A stretch of 64,000 nt of DNA from Chaetoceros tenuissimus (GCA_021927905.1 BLLK01000019.1:62001-126000), one strand, 5' to 3'. Positions 28,643 to 39,939 are shown, counted from the stretch's first letter. The notes: generated by a model not told the origin, from the sequence alone. Numbers and translations: made by a program.

Positions 28643-29293
28643 TTATACCTTAAAGCCGAAAGATAAAGTACAATAGTAAGAAAACACATGGGATTTTTGA
28701 AACATGCATTCATATATTATATAAATTATTATGATGTAATTTTCCATCCCAAGTCCAAACAAGGCCCCGAAGCATGAATTATCAACCGTCCAATCATACC
28801 TAATATTTCCAAGTCCAATCACACGACCTCCTTCTACTTGGGAACGCCATGCCCATCGATTGAAGGAAAGTAAAGTTTCCGGTACGATATTATCCTCTGT
28901 CCAGAATAACTTGTTTCGTAAAGCTTCTGGAACATGTTGTGGATTGGGATTGGATCCAAGTAAATCTTTAATCAGAGTATCCTTGTCTTTACTAATTCTA
29001 GACCTTGTTTTCTTTGAACCAGGGACAATTCTATGCAGAGGTTTACAGAACCAACAACGATTCTACCACCAAAGAAGCACACAATACCATTTATCAAAGA
29101 ATGTATGTTTTTGAGGAGGATCGTATACTTTTGGTGGTGCTGGATTTTTCGATAAGAATTTCTCCCAGTTGATCAGTTCGAATCTTTCATTTGGAGGGTT
29201 CCAATAAGATGGATCTAGATATTGTTTAGGAAATTCTTGATCCAAGTTATACTCCTTTGGACTGTCTTGATTTGTTTTGCTTTGAGGGTTCAT
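28643..29293 (-). pseudogene. Unrecognised gene with a single in-frame TAG
   Basis: From ATG 29293 the frame reads MNPQSKTNQDSPKEYNLDQ, then FELINWEKFL and FFDKWYCVLLWW, to a TAG at 29065-29063. The same frame then stays open for 139 more codons (NRCWFCKPLHRIVPG, KDTLIKDLLGSNPNPQHVP, LSFNRWAWRSQVEGG) to TAA at 28643-28645. Composition after the stop is clearly protein-like until about 28740. A 39-bp GT-AG pair would remove the stop in frame, but it is too short for introns here (69-131 bp elsewhere). I favour a nonsense mutation, with a misread base or micro-intron as alternatives. The last 30 codons (IIIIYIIY) look like untranslated sequence. Tail-to-tail with the kinase. Confidence 0.55.
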
Positions 29294-29776
29294 GATTGTT
29301 TATAAGAGAGTACAATTCTTCAAGTCTCGAAGTGAAAGTGAGAGGCTTCTTTTTCTAGTCGGAAACTTAGCCTCTGGTCTTCTCTCTCTGTCCGAACACA
29401 ATAATGTGACAGCAACCACTCGCCTGCCTATTGTAGCCTCGCATCATATAAATCATTGTTCTAACACTAGCAGATTGCGTTAGGAATATCTAAATTTAAT
29501 TAATACACTGCTTCGATACCAATGTAGAAAACAAAATCAGTAACAAGAACGATCCTTTGTCTTTGACTTGACTTTGTATCTTTTAGCTGTTTTGACAGTA
29601 GGATGAGTAGGATGAGTAGGACGATATCCAACAACTACAAAACGACAACGAAATGAAAATGCTGAAACACAACACAACACATGTTCATGCTGCTTCCTTA
29701 TTTGATCTCTTGAAGTTCATCAATTACTGGCTAGTAGACTATCTCTCTCATCTATCTACATCACTATACAGCAATC
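29294..29776. other. Divergent promoter region
   Basis: No gene seen. It lies between the interrupted minus-strand gene and the BSD gene. It contains a short tandem TAGGATGAG repeat near 29600. Confidence 0.4.
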
Positions 29777-30841
29777 ATGGGTCAGGAAGTCTCGACAGTT
29801 TCAACAGAATCTTCATTGACTCCTCAAGACGATGCAACCAAACAAGAAGTGACCGTTACTACAAATAATGATACTCCTGTTGACGATGCATCCAATGGAA
29901 ACTCTACTTCCAATAACAAAGAAACAAACAAAGAACTCACAGTCAAAACACAGAGTACACCAAAAGCCAACAACGAGTACACATTCAATCAAGTATTCAA
30001 AACCAAAGATGGGACTCAATCACCCGATGAGGACTCCTCTCTCTCCTCTGAAGAATCGATCATTCTATCTCCATCGGCATCGCATTCCACAGCCACTCCT
30101 CTCAAATCCTTTCAAACGATTTTCACATTACCAAATAGTGAATTGATGGAAAGATTGGAGAGTACGACATTGACCAAAGAATCGATTCTACAAGCCAACA
30201 ACATTATTGCTCAATACAATCTATCCGATGAGACATGGTATCACAACAATGATTCAAAAGAAGATAATCAAACTGCCATTGCAATTTATCTACTTCAAAA
30301 CTCACCTGAATTGAAATCTTTGAGATTTAAACTCGTACCCTCGAAATTAAAAGAGGATGCATTCTGGTACTCCATCTTCTTTTTATGCATGACAAGTCAG
30401 GAACAATATGAACTTGTTCATACGAGTGATGGAGAGTGTTCTGAGAAAAGTTCAAAAGAGTTGTATAAACTTGTCAAGAGTCAAAGTCAAGACATTGTCA
30501 AATTGCAGCAAAAGATTGAAGAGTTGCAGTTGGAGTTGAAAGATGCGTTGGAGAATCAACCGAGAGTAGTGACGCAACCTATTGTAGATAACCTACCTTG
30601 CGAGGATACGACTACAAAGAGTCATACAGGAACATGGATTATGGAAAAGGAATCGATTGAATTTCTACAATTGGATGAAGAAATTAAAAAGAAGTTGAGA
30701 GATGGGAAACAGAAACGATTACAGGATGTACATGAACAAATGAAGTTTATTCTTGATAGTGATGATGTACAAGATTCGAGAGGGAAATGGGATGGTTGTG
30801 GTTGTGATAAGTATGGTGGGGAATGTGGTGCGGAATTTTAA
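29777..30841 (+). CDS. BSD-domain protein with N-myristoylation-type start and coiled coil
   Basis: 354 residues, one exon. MGQEVSTV fits an N-myristoylation signal (Gly2, Ser6), so membrane association is possible. Residues about 15-110 are low complexity, acidic and Ser/Thr-rich. Residues about 160-215 form a BSD domain, recognised by SPELKSLRFKLVPSKL followed by FWYSIFFLC (the FW-xx-FF signature). A coiled coil follows at about 225-265 (KLVKSQSQDIVKLQQKIEEL). The tail, WDGCGCDKYGGECGAEF, is Cys/Gly-rich. BSD domains occur in TFIIH p62, synapse-associated and BSD-containing trafficking proteins. With a lipid-type N-terminus, a trafficking/membrane role is more likely than TFIIH. No introns. 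Confidence 0.8.
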   Translation: MGQEVSTVSTESSLTPQDDATKQEVTVTTNNDTPVDDASNGNSTSNNKETNKELTVKTQSTPKANNEYTFNQVFKTKDGTQSPDEDSSLSSEESIILSPSASHSTATPLKSFQTIFTLPNSELMERLESTTLTKESILQANNIIAQYNLSDETWYHNNDSKEDNQTAIAIYLLQNSPELKSLRFKLVPSKLKEDAFWYSIFFLCMTSQEQYELVHTSDGECSEKSSKELYKLVKSQSQDIVKLQQKIEELQLELKDALENQPRVVTQPIVDNLPCEDTTTKSHTGTWIMEKESIEFLQLDEEIKKKLRDGKQKRLQDVHEQMKFILDSDDVQDSRGKWDGCGCDKYGGECGAEF

Positions 30842-32511
30842 CTAGAGAGAGGTGACAATACTTTGGTATCAGTGCAAGGAAGAGGTTGGTGAAAAATTAT
30901 ACAAGTGAATAGGAATTCAGGATAAACTTTTTGAATTTTTGTTTTTAAAAATATAGAGTGTAACTTGCTTCATCTTTTGAATCCATCGTTTCTCTGTTCA
31001 TTTCAACACTGCTAATTTATGATCTTGAAGGAGTTTAGACTATGCTTCTTCTTCTTGAATCTTTTCCTTTAAATCTTGGTATCTTCGCCATGCTATAGTA
31101 ATTTCTACCACCTTGATTCTCACAATGGATCTACAAAATCAAAGGAGAGAAGTACAGGAGCCTAGGAAAAGTAGTTCTACTTCTACCAGGCTTATACATC
31201 ATATTGGTCCAAAAGTTATCCGATGTAAAGTAGAGTATATACATTTCCTTTCTCCTCATTCGAGATGAAGTACTACTTCGCCTTTTCGTTTCTTTTCTCG
31301 CCTAGTTCCAAGTACTTGCAGTAGTTACGATATATCCCCCTTTCAAATGTGAAAAGATTCATGTCCATGCGGATATCACTCAACGCCTATCGACTTTGAT
31401 CTCTTGGATTCATATCTCTGCTGGCTGGCTGTGGAAGGTACCTATGGTTCCATCTATTTTCAAGAGAAAGTGGGTGAAAGATAGATGTATCCATCCATGG
31501 AACTATTTCCAAACAGTTTCTAGTGAATGAGAATGAGTTTCTGATTGGTGTCCCCTTTTTACTTCTCTATATTTCTAGACAGTATCTAGACATGTCGCCT
31601 TTCTTCTTCGATCTATTCACCAGCAGGCTAGAAGATGATGCTCATATGTTAAAGGGAGGAACGTGCTGTATGAGTTGTAAGTATCACATAACCTTTCCAC
31701 ATACAGTCCTCTATCGAGTGCAGTGTCACGCCATTCTTCCAAGTAGAGAAAATTCATTTAATTCAAAAAGAAGTTGGAGTCGAACATTGCAATTGCAATC
31801 TCATTCCTTGCTGGAAAGAACTACTTGCTACTCCAAGTAACACATAATTACGTAAGCAACCGAGTCCGTGAATCAACGTCACACCTTCCAGCGAAACAAG
31901 TCGCATCATCGGATTAGAACTTTCTTTTTTCATGTTGGTATCGGAAGAGAAAGTTCATTTAGTCGTCTTTGTATGTCACATATCGGCTTGCGCGGTCTTG
32001 TTGTTTGGATGGTGCACCTTGCTTCTGGCTACTCGCACGTTGTACTTTTTTTCATTTTGAAGGGAAACAAAAGACTTTCCGATTCAGCAGGATTCAGCTA
32101 ACTTAGAATCTTTCAGATACTTACCCATCTGGACAAAATTTTCAACGCACCTTTCTACATCTTTAAAGCTTGCCACAGCCATTCACTCACATTTTGCAAC
32201 AAATATATGTTGCTTATAAAATCTATTATGAATTTATATCAAAATGAAATAATTTCTACTTCTTGAATAAATATATTTCTTCCTTTCAAAGCACGATTTA
32301 GAGTGTTACAAAATGTGACATGATTGCTTTCAATAGTAGACACGAGCTACTTGCATAAGAGTTATCTTCAACGATTCATCGGATGTAGTTGGTATGAGCT
32401 GCTCTATAAGACTATGACTCCGATGAAAAGCCACGGAGTACAAAGAGGCCGACAAAACTTCGAGTGGCTTGCAGCAGTTCATGGATTAGTTCATGCTTAT
32501 ATTTTCAGATC
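30842..32511. other. 1.67-kb spacer with no firm gene
   Basis: Two plus-strand frames (31523-31840 and 31868-32101) have no recognisable protein character. On the minus strand, 31132-31040 could be the last exon of a spliced gene. It follows a TTTTGTAG acceptor and reads VRIKVVEITIAWRRYQDLK..EEEA before TAG, but I cannot find its upstream exon. Confidence 0.35.
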
Positions 32512-34745
32512 ATGGCTTGTTTTCAACAAACTTTTCTTGTGCTCTTCTTGGCTTTGCTTTGTGTATCAACTATTGATGCAGCACATTTACGTAGAAATGC
32601 ATCACTACGTAAAGGAAGCAAAGGTGAGACTCTTTTGCTTTCCATTTTATGTGTTTTAGATAGGACTGCACTTGCTCACATATGTTACTTATCTTCTTTC
32701 TCTAGATAAAGAGATCGATCTCATTGAAGAAACGAGAAAAGCAACAGCCTACTCCGATGATATCACCGATGATGACGATACTACTACTGCACTAGATGAG
32801 TTCTTTGAATGTACCGTAGCAGTCACTGCAGGATCTATGGAAATTGAAATTCCATCCGCAAAAGATGTGTTGACCTGTGATCGACCTTCTTCTCATCCAC
32901 TAGGTGAAGCTGTATTTGAAATCATTGGAGAAGAGTCTATCCTTGATGAATTCTTTCAAGATGTTGATTTGACACATGGAGATGTTACCTTGAATGTATC
33001 CTCCAAGATTGTCAATCATAATGGAGAAATTGATATCAATCGTCATACACTTGATCAAGTGTATATTACTTATACCGGAGATCAAAGAAGAAGAGATTTA
33101 TCTGGTAATGGAGTGGACACTCGCAACGTGCTCGTAATTCGTGTCAGTGATGATAGAAAGAGAATTGATGCTAGAGCGAAAGTATCAAAAACTGCAAATA
33201 CTTTGAGAGATGACTTTTTTGCATGGGACAATAATAACTTGGTACGTATATTACAATGCATGTTTGCATGTATTATATATTTATATGGGTTCATTCTCTC
33301 ACGTGTTTTACTTTTCATAGAGAACCATTTACAACAGATGCTCCAATAAACAATTGAAAATCAAACCAGTGACACAAGGACAAGCTTTTGATGGAGTCAT
33401 TGATATTGACCTATACGATCTCGATCCAAACTTTAAATGCAACAATGATAAAAACTACGTTCAACTCGGAAACAAAGCATTGGAACATCCAGCTGTGAAA
33501 GCTCTGAAAAATGTTGTAGATCATAGAATTGTAGTTTTGCCAAATCAAGGATGTGTGGATTTTAGAGGTGCGGCTGCATGGGCAAGAGTCAATGGAGATC
33601 TTTCTTGGATGCAATCGCAATATGCTGCCATGCCAATTGTACAAGTTCATGAATTTGGACATATGCTTGGATTCCGTCATTCAGGAACAAAGATTAGTGA
33701 GACGCAATACCAAACCTATGGAGATGGAACTGGATACATGTCCAATAAGGCGCCATGGAATAGTGAAGGTGCAGATATGTGTTTCAATGCAGCTAAAACT
33801 TGGTACAGTGGTTGGTATTCTCAATACGATGAGGATGTACGAACCAATATTGGGAACTTTTCGGCGAAAACATTTAAAATGACTCATATCGATGATGTCA
33901 AGAATGAAAAGTCCAATACTTCTTCCAAGGTTGTTTTGAGATTGTCCAATTCAAAATCCAACTCCAATAATCAGCATTTGTTTGTCAATTACAATAGAGC
34001 CAAGGGAATGAACAGTGGAGTCATGCATCACAAAGACGAGGTTACCATCGTATGGCAAGCTGGAAAGAGTGGAGAAAGTGTCATTTTGAGTGACCTCACT
34101 GTTGGTCAAACCTATACCAACTCTACTTGGGATAGCAATGGAAAACTTTATGTTCATTTTGATAGAACTGAGAACAATGGCGAGATTGCAGTTGTAGAAG
34201 TCAAGATTGGAGGCAGTGGATATTCCGAGCCAGAACCTGGTCCATCCAATCAATGTGTAGATTACAAGCAAAGCAATGGCGCTCAGTGGTACGATGCAGA
34301 TGGAAGCTATTACAACTGCGACTGGTATGGAAGCAATGATTCCTACTGTCCGTCTTATGGAAACGGAGGAAAGAACTTTGGAAGGACGGCAAATCAAGCT
34401 TGCTGTGTTTGCGGAGGAGGCTCAGGTGGAGGAAGTAGCAACGTCTCCAATCCAAGACCAACTCCAAGTCCAACTCGCTCCCCTACACCTCGACCAACTC
34501 CAAGTCCTACACGAGCACCTACGAGATCACCTACGCCCGCTCCAACGCCTCAAAAGAACAACGACAAGAATGGAAACAATGCCAAATGTAATGATATTCC
34601 AAATTGGTACGACCAAGACGGAAGCTACTACAACTGCAACTGGTATGGAAGTCAAGCTTCACATTGTTCCTTATATGGAAACCTCAAGGGTCAATTCAAT
34701 AAAAATGCAAACCAAGCATGCTGCGCCTGTGGCGGTGGCCAATAA
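32512..34745 (+). CDS. Secreted gametolysin-type (peptidase M11) metalloprotease, three exons
   Basis: Spliced model: 32512-32623, 32706-33241 and 33321-34745, introns 82 bp (phase 1) and 79 bp (phase 0), 690 residues. The N-terminus [20 protein letters not shown] is a signal peptide. A propeptide-like acidic region and the M11 catalytic domain follow, with the zinc motif [11 protein letters not shown] (about 326-336, HExxHxxxxxH) and a downstream Met segment before [15 protein letters not shown]. Two C-terminal cysteine modules ([28 protein letters not shown] and a second copy) are joined by a PTPSPTR-rich linker. M11 enzymes degrade algal cell-wall or matrix proteins (gametolysin). Here an extracellular matrix-remodelling role is inferred. 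Catalytic residues are present. Longer frames beginning at 32672 and 33354 start at TTG inside an intron or exon. Confidence 0.9.
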
Positions 34746-34998
34746 ATTCCTTTGTTCCTTTTCGAATGTATACTTTGTACAAACATTTTGCTAGCATAGA
34801 AATAAAGATAGAGATATCTAGAGACTTACTTTTCATTTTATTTATATTAAAAATCTCAACTTTTCCAAGTATTTATTACTTCGAGAAAAAGAATAAGGTC
34901 CAATACTTCGCATCACGTTTTATGCTTTTCCCTTTTTATTTGGATTTGATGAGTCGTGGTTTATCCGAAATGGCTCGAAATGTTTGTGCCTACGTAGC

Positions 34999-35205
34999 TA
35001 GATTTGAATTTGATATTTACCCATGACGCTTCTAGGCGGAAGATTTAAGTGTTTCTTTTGTCTAGGTTATTGCTCAAAATATTTACGCACTATGATCGTA
35101 GATTTGAATTTGATATTTACAAATGACGCTTCTAGCAGAAAGATTTAAAAAGTGTTTCTTTTGTCTAGCTTATTGCCCAAAAATGTTTACGCACTATGAT
35201 CGTCA
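34999..35205. repeat. 100-bp tandem duplication overlapping a gene's last codons
   Basis: GATTTGAATTTGATATTTAC starts at 35001 and again at 35101. The units stay about 90% alike through to GCACTATGATCGT. The second unit includes the stop and last five codons (DDHSA) of the minus-strand gene at 35187, so the duplication copied the end of that gene and its 3' flank. The rest of 34746-35186 has no gene. Confidence 0.8.
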
Positions 35206-37499
35206 TAATCCTTTACCAATGATGTATCAATCAAGCCTTTCCAATCATTCGCCTCAATGAGATTTCCAATTTCATCATCGACCGAAATGTTATTCTTTGA
35301 CGCCAAGCTATCACTCGTAGTACTCCAACCACTTTCATCGTCTTCACTACTCATTATAGAATAGTTGCTTCTTGATACTGACGAATCTTCTTGCAATGCA
35401 AGAGACCTAGTGAATCTTTCGTCACTATCATCTTTTCGAAAGAGAGATACCTTTCCTTTCCATCCCTTCTTTAGTCTTTCTGGTGTATCTAATACTGGTC
35501 GATCTTCAATGGTAGAATGACGACTACTCGAATTGGAAATATCATCAGGCATCATAATATCCTCCTTCAATGGCATCTTTTTTGTTTCTAAAGTCTCTTT
35601 GGATTCTCGACTATGAGGACTTGGACCAGAGATACTTGACAAACTTTCGGCATGCTGCCAAGGGCCAGAAATGAAATCCACAATGGTTTTGGAATTCCCA
35701 ATTGGAGTACCCGATCCATTTTCTTCGTCTACTTCATACGATGAGTCTAACCTCGATGCATCTGAATCGGATACCGAACTCACTTCATCAAAGGCATTGG
35801 CAGTAGCACCAACTGCATTCCATCCACCACCAGTATCTATAGTGATATTCACATCATCAGTATAGACGGAACTATTGGATTCACAGAAGCTCTCCGAGAT
35901 CATACTCTGTTTGACAAAGTCAGACATGCTACCAGCAAACAAAGACTTGGATTCTTGATTCATCATATCACCCACAAAGATGGACTTTGCTTGCAATAAG
36001 TTTGATTCTTGTCCTTCTTCTAAGCTATCCAAATCCATGTTCAGATTCTTGGTGAATAGTTCATTTGCAACTTCTTCCATGATGGATTCCTCTTGTGAAT
36101 GCCCATGCTCATCTACAGGTTGTTTACGTCTACTTGCTACAAAAAGCGTTGCAAGTACAATGATGGCACTTGCCACAGCGATTCCAGCTTTACCCTCATC
36201 TCCGAGGGAGGTCGAAGTAGTTCTGTTAAGAATAGAATCATCGATCCATTGAAGATATTGTACCTCCTTCACTTGCTCATTTTCTACAAACGATAGGAAG
36301 TTGCCATTTCCCATGCTCGCTTCCATAGAAGACCTTACAGAGGTTTCTACACTGTCTAGAGAATGAGTATCGGGATTCACCAATAGAGTCACTTGCGAAA
36401 TCATTCTTTTACAGTATTGCGATTCAAAAGTATCTGGACAGGCAACATCTTGGTTTTGAAAATGTTGAATAGCGTTATTCAAGTCTGGATGCAACTTTAC
36501 TAATCTTCTTGAATTGGTATATGAAATTTGCATATTTTGCAATAGCACTTGTTGAATTGCTAATGAGAGTTCATTTAGAATAGAGTCATCATTCTCACTA
36601 AGATCATTCACCAATCCGATAATGTATGCAAAGTCTACTTGATATTCTTCTGTAAACGTTGGTGATATGGAAGGGCTCTCTGTAGACATGGTAGGTATAT
36701 TGGACGATGTTAAACTCGGCCTCAAAGTTGGTGCCATTGTGGGACTGAGAGTAATTGGACTGCCCGTGACCTCGTCGCTTTCATCTTTATTGGTGCAATT
36801 CAAATGCTGTTCTAAACATAGGTTACAGTATTCGCAATTCTCAGGACAAGTACTCTCACAGGTAATCTTTCCTTCGTTCATCAACTGCATAGCCGAAGTA
36901 CATTCCTGATTGACCAATACATCAAATTCCCATTCCTGAGAATAGCTCTTACAATTCTCAATATCAAATTCTACCAAGGGTGCTCCAGTCGGAGTGAAAT
37001 ATTCCCATTCGGATACAGGTGAAGGCGTAGGCTCATAAGTACCATAATCATTCTTAATATGACCACCATGATACTCTTCTCCAAGAGTATACAGAGCATT
37101 ACAAAAGCCATCGACACGAGATTCAAACTCTGGACTGTATCTATCATCTACTTGATATCCAAAAGTTTCTTGATTCACATTATCTCGACAGGATACATCC
37201 GCATCACAGACAAACCTGGCAAATGCAATTTGTATAAATGGATTCAAAGCTTGAAAAGCCGTTTCATATTCTTTAGCACATATTTTGGAATCTATACAGT
37301 ACTCCTCTAGAAAGGAAGTGATTTCATGTTGAGTAATGATGGCGTCATCTTTGTCAAATGAGTCAATGGCTTTTATACAGCTGTAGATGAAATCTTTTTT
37401 GATGGAGTTTCTGTGATGACGGAGAATGAATGACTCTTCTTCTGCTGTTGATATTTGAATCAGTGATGATAAGAGGACTGCAATTGACAAGAGTTTCAT
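35187..37499 (-). CDS. Type I membrane protein, diatom family with FARFVC luminal domain
   Basis: 770 residues, one exon. Signal peptide MKLLSIAVLLSSLIQISTA. The luminal N-terminal domain (about 20-150) contains LNPFIQIAFARFVC, then VSCRDN and FCNALYTLGEEYHGG. The same pattern occurs in the 44140 gene. A Cys cluster follows at about 205-235 (CESTCPENCEYCNLC), then an SPTMAPTLRPS linker and a second extracellular domain. One transmembrane helix, GIAVASAIIVLATLFVA, lies at about 437-456. The ~310-residue cytoplasmic tail is Ser/Asp/Glu-rich with many potential phosphorylation sites. No known domain is recognised; a cell-surface receptor or adhesion protein is inferred. Confidence 0.8.
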   Translation of the reverse strand: MKLLSIAVLLSSLIQISTAEEESFILRHHRNSIKKDFIYSCIKAIDSFDKDDAIITQHEITSFLEEYCIDSKICAKEYETAFQALNPFIQIAFARFVCDADVSCRDNVNQETFGYQVDDRYSPEFESRVDGFCNALYTLGEEYHGGHIKNDYGTYEPTPSPVSEWEYFTPTGAPLVEFDIENCKSYSQEWEFDVLVNQECTSAMQLMNEGKITCESTCPENCEYCNLCLEQHLNCTNKDESDEVTGSPITLSPTMAPTLRPSLTSSNIPTMSTESPSISPTFTEEYQVDFAYIIGLVNDLSENDDSILNELSLAIQQVLLQNMQISYTNSRRLVKLHPDLNNAIQHFQNQDVACPDTFESQYCKRMISQVTLLVNPDTHSLDSVETSVRSSMEASMGNGNFLSFVENEQVKEVQYLQWIDDSILNRTTSTSLGDEGKAGIAVASAIIVLATLFVASRRKQPVDEHGHSQEESIMEEVANELFTKNLNMDLDSLEEGQESNLLQAKSIFVGDMMNQESKSLFAGSMSDFVKQSMISESFCESNSSVYTDDVNITIDTGGGWNAVGATANAFDEVSSVSDSDASRLDSSYEVDEENGSGTPIGNSKTIVDFISGPWQHAESLSSISGPSPHSRESKETLETKKMPLKEDIMMPDDISNSSSRHSTIEDRPVLDTPERLKKGWKGKVSLFRKDDSDERFTRSLALQEDSSVSRSNYSIMSSEDDESGWSTTSDSLASKNNISVDDEIGNLIEANDWKGLIDTSLVKDYDDHSA

Positions 37500-37956
37500 T
37501 GTTGAAGATATCTAGTGATGTTATATAATATACGATAGTATGAAGATAGCTAGCAAGATATGTCAGAATCTCTTTACTAGTACAATGACATGGACTGCTT
37601 GAGTGTTTCTTCTAATAACTTTGATTATAAAAGGACTTGCTGTGAGAATGCTGAAGTTTGATTACGTCGCACAGTGTGTTATCGGATCGAGAGTTCAACA
37701 ACAAAATGAAGGCGGAGTGGAAAAAGTGAAATTTTAAATCTTGTCACGAACGTTTAAAATAGAGACATTTAGTCATTTAGATTTCAATAATGACTTGTTC
37801 ACGTTTGTGAATCGCTAGTAAGGCGCACATAGCCTTTGAATTAGAATTCTTTGAATGGTTGAGAGCAGTTATAATTACATACTTTGATTTTTCACTACGA
37901 ACCAAGCGAACAGTTCTTTTGATTTTATAATATATTTATATATATATATTATATAT
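37500..37956. other. Spacer
   Basis: No gene seen. TA-rich run at 37927-37960 near the 3' end of the esterase-like gene. Confidence 0.4.
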
Positions 37957-39479
37957 CTAGTCACCATAGAACGATTTCATGGTTTGAGCTATTCGATTAC
38001 CAATGATCAAATAAGATGCTGCATCATAGTGATAGTAAGGCGATAACATCTTGTTTTCCTTTGGAGTGACTCCAGTGTTTACCTTTTTGGAAAAGGGATC
38101 ATTAGCTACAAAATTTCGTTGTGCTTGAAGAACGTCAGGAGAAAGACTAAATGCCCATGTGCCAACTTCTACAATAATGACTGGTATCTCACTTGGTTGT
38201 GAAAACTTTGCACCGGTAACATTGTAAATTTCATTTCGAACATCTGAAACAAATTCTGTTAGATTGCCAAAGTAATCTTGTGCTGAAATATGTTCCCATG
38301 CATCGTTTTCTCCTTGAAACCATACAAATGCCTCCAACGTATCTTTTGTGGCATGGATTGCGTCTCTCAGTACAGTCCAATAATTACTTTCATCTTCACT
38401 GTTTTCATTCTTTTTCATCCATTGGCGTAAAGTGCTTCCGCCTCTGGCTACTTTAGTAATTCCAATCTGTCTATTTTGAAACATTGTATCAAATGTTGGA
38501 AACCGATGTGCAAACATGAGTTCCGGACCAAAAGCAGTATGCTTATAGCCACATGCTTCTGGTCCAACTAACCTCTCACAATCCAATATTTCATCCTCTT
38601 CTGGTTCTGTAAAGGAGCAATAGGCATTCTCTTTGGTCGATCTATTCTTGATGAATTTCTTGGTGGTAAAAAGAGACGACGCCATTCCTCTTGCAGTTCT
38701 TTTACTTGGTACTGACTTTTTCTGTGGAGTGGAGAGTATTAGAGAAGTGAGCTCTTCAATTGTTTCCGTTTTATTCAACCCCTTTCTAATTATCATTCGG
38801 ATATCATGAAACATATTGTTCATGTTATCACTTGAATGTCCTTCCATATTACTCTGACCTGCAAATAGAAACCGTGGGATATCAACATAAGTATGTGTCT
38901 CATATGTTTCATAAAATGATTCAAGTGGTTCAGCTAATTGACATCCCCTCGCACATTCATTTGACTGAATTGGAGATGGACATGATAATGTATCTTGACA
39001 TCCATGACACAAATCAAACGGGCTATGAATGAGGGGATTCATGTAATTGCAACTGTCTCTAGAGTTTCCCTCCTCACAAGATCGTTCACATTCACCAAGA
39101 GTTTTGGAATAAAAGGCAATCTGACAACCGTTGGCGCATGACAGTCTTTTATCAGTAGATGTGTTAACTTTTAGTATTGACAGAGGTTAGTACACCATAA
39201 TATGATTAGACTATCATGAACAGAGAAGAAACTCAAGAGGTCTTACCCAAGTTTCCATCATCATCAAAAGTGGCACCACAACAATATCCTTCCAGTTCAC
39301 ACAAGTCTAAGCATGACTGGAGAATAGACTCATCTAAGTACGTTCCACATCTTCTATGTAGACGATGGGTGTATTCTTTGAACCATGTCTTCAAATTTCA
39401 AAAGTGATTCATCAGTAGCTCTGATCAGATCAAGGAGGAAGCAGATGGAGAGAAGTGAAAAAGCTCGAGAAGAATGCAT
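37957..39479 (-). CDS. SGNH / sialate O-acetylesterase-like protein with Cys-rich N-terminus, 5' end uncertain
   Basis: The main exon is open from 39167 to 37957. It shows the SGNH block I FAGQSNMEGHSS, an ARGGST block, the WFQGEND block typical of carbohydrate-esterase/sialate O-acetylesterase (SASA) proteins, and a C-terminal YHYDAASYLIIGNRI segment. Upstream of the internal ATG 39042 the frame continues through cysteine-rich sequence (LSCANGCQIAFYS, CERSCEEGN, LCHGCQD). A 79-bp intron (39246-39168, GT-AG, phase 1) then links it to CGTYLDESILQSCLDLCE and GYCCGATFDDDGNL. Before that, ATG 39479 opens a signal peptide (MHSSRAFSLLSICFLLDLI) in another frame. A 1-base indel near 39380-39410, or an unseen exon, must join them. 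Secreted carbohydrate deacetylase function is inferred. Intact or pseudogene is unresolved. Confidence 0.75.
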
Positions 39480-39939
39480 GATAACTTTTACTAAACTCAT
39501 AAAATTGAATAAGGTTTTATCGTTTATCTATGAGTAGTTCTAAAACTTATTTAGAGTGTTCCATGTTCCACTGTTCTCTCGATTTCAACAGAAAACAAGA
39601 TGTGAGGAATAGAATTAGGAGTCTTTTACGAGAAATTTCAATGTTGACTCTAACGAATTTAGCCGAAGTCGAAAGATTTTTCCTAGAATCTTTTTATTCC
39701 ATTTTTTATTCTAAGCCTCTAACTTCTCGAAATCATTTCTTTTCTTTCTTTAATTCTTGCCATTTTACTTCAAAATGAATCAATGCTTCTAACGACTCTA
39801 GATCTACATTTACTACGATCATTACTTTACCTCTTCAAGTTGTAGAAAATTGGATCATAGAGTATATTTTATTATATAGTTTTTCAATTGAATATGATAT
39901 ATAAAATTTTATGGAATGAAACTACTATTCTCTTTGTCT
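39480..39939. other. Spacer, 3' flank of the receptor duplication
   Basis: No gene seen. 39635-39790 matches 41710-41885 (AAGCCTCTAACTTCTCGAAA, then TTTTACTTCAAA), showing that the receptor duplication unit extends about 300 bp beyond the coding region. Confidence 0.55.

Noticed and set aside
31523-32101. Two plus-strand frames as genes
   Set aside because: No domain, no repeat elsewhere in the window, and irregular composition.
32672-34745. Two separate genes beginning at 32672 and 33354
   Set aside because: Both start at TTG. GT-AG introns at 32624-32705 and 33242-33320 join them in phase to a signal-peptide exon.
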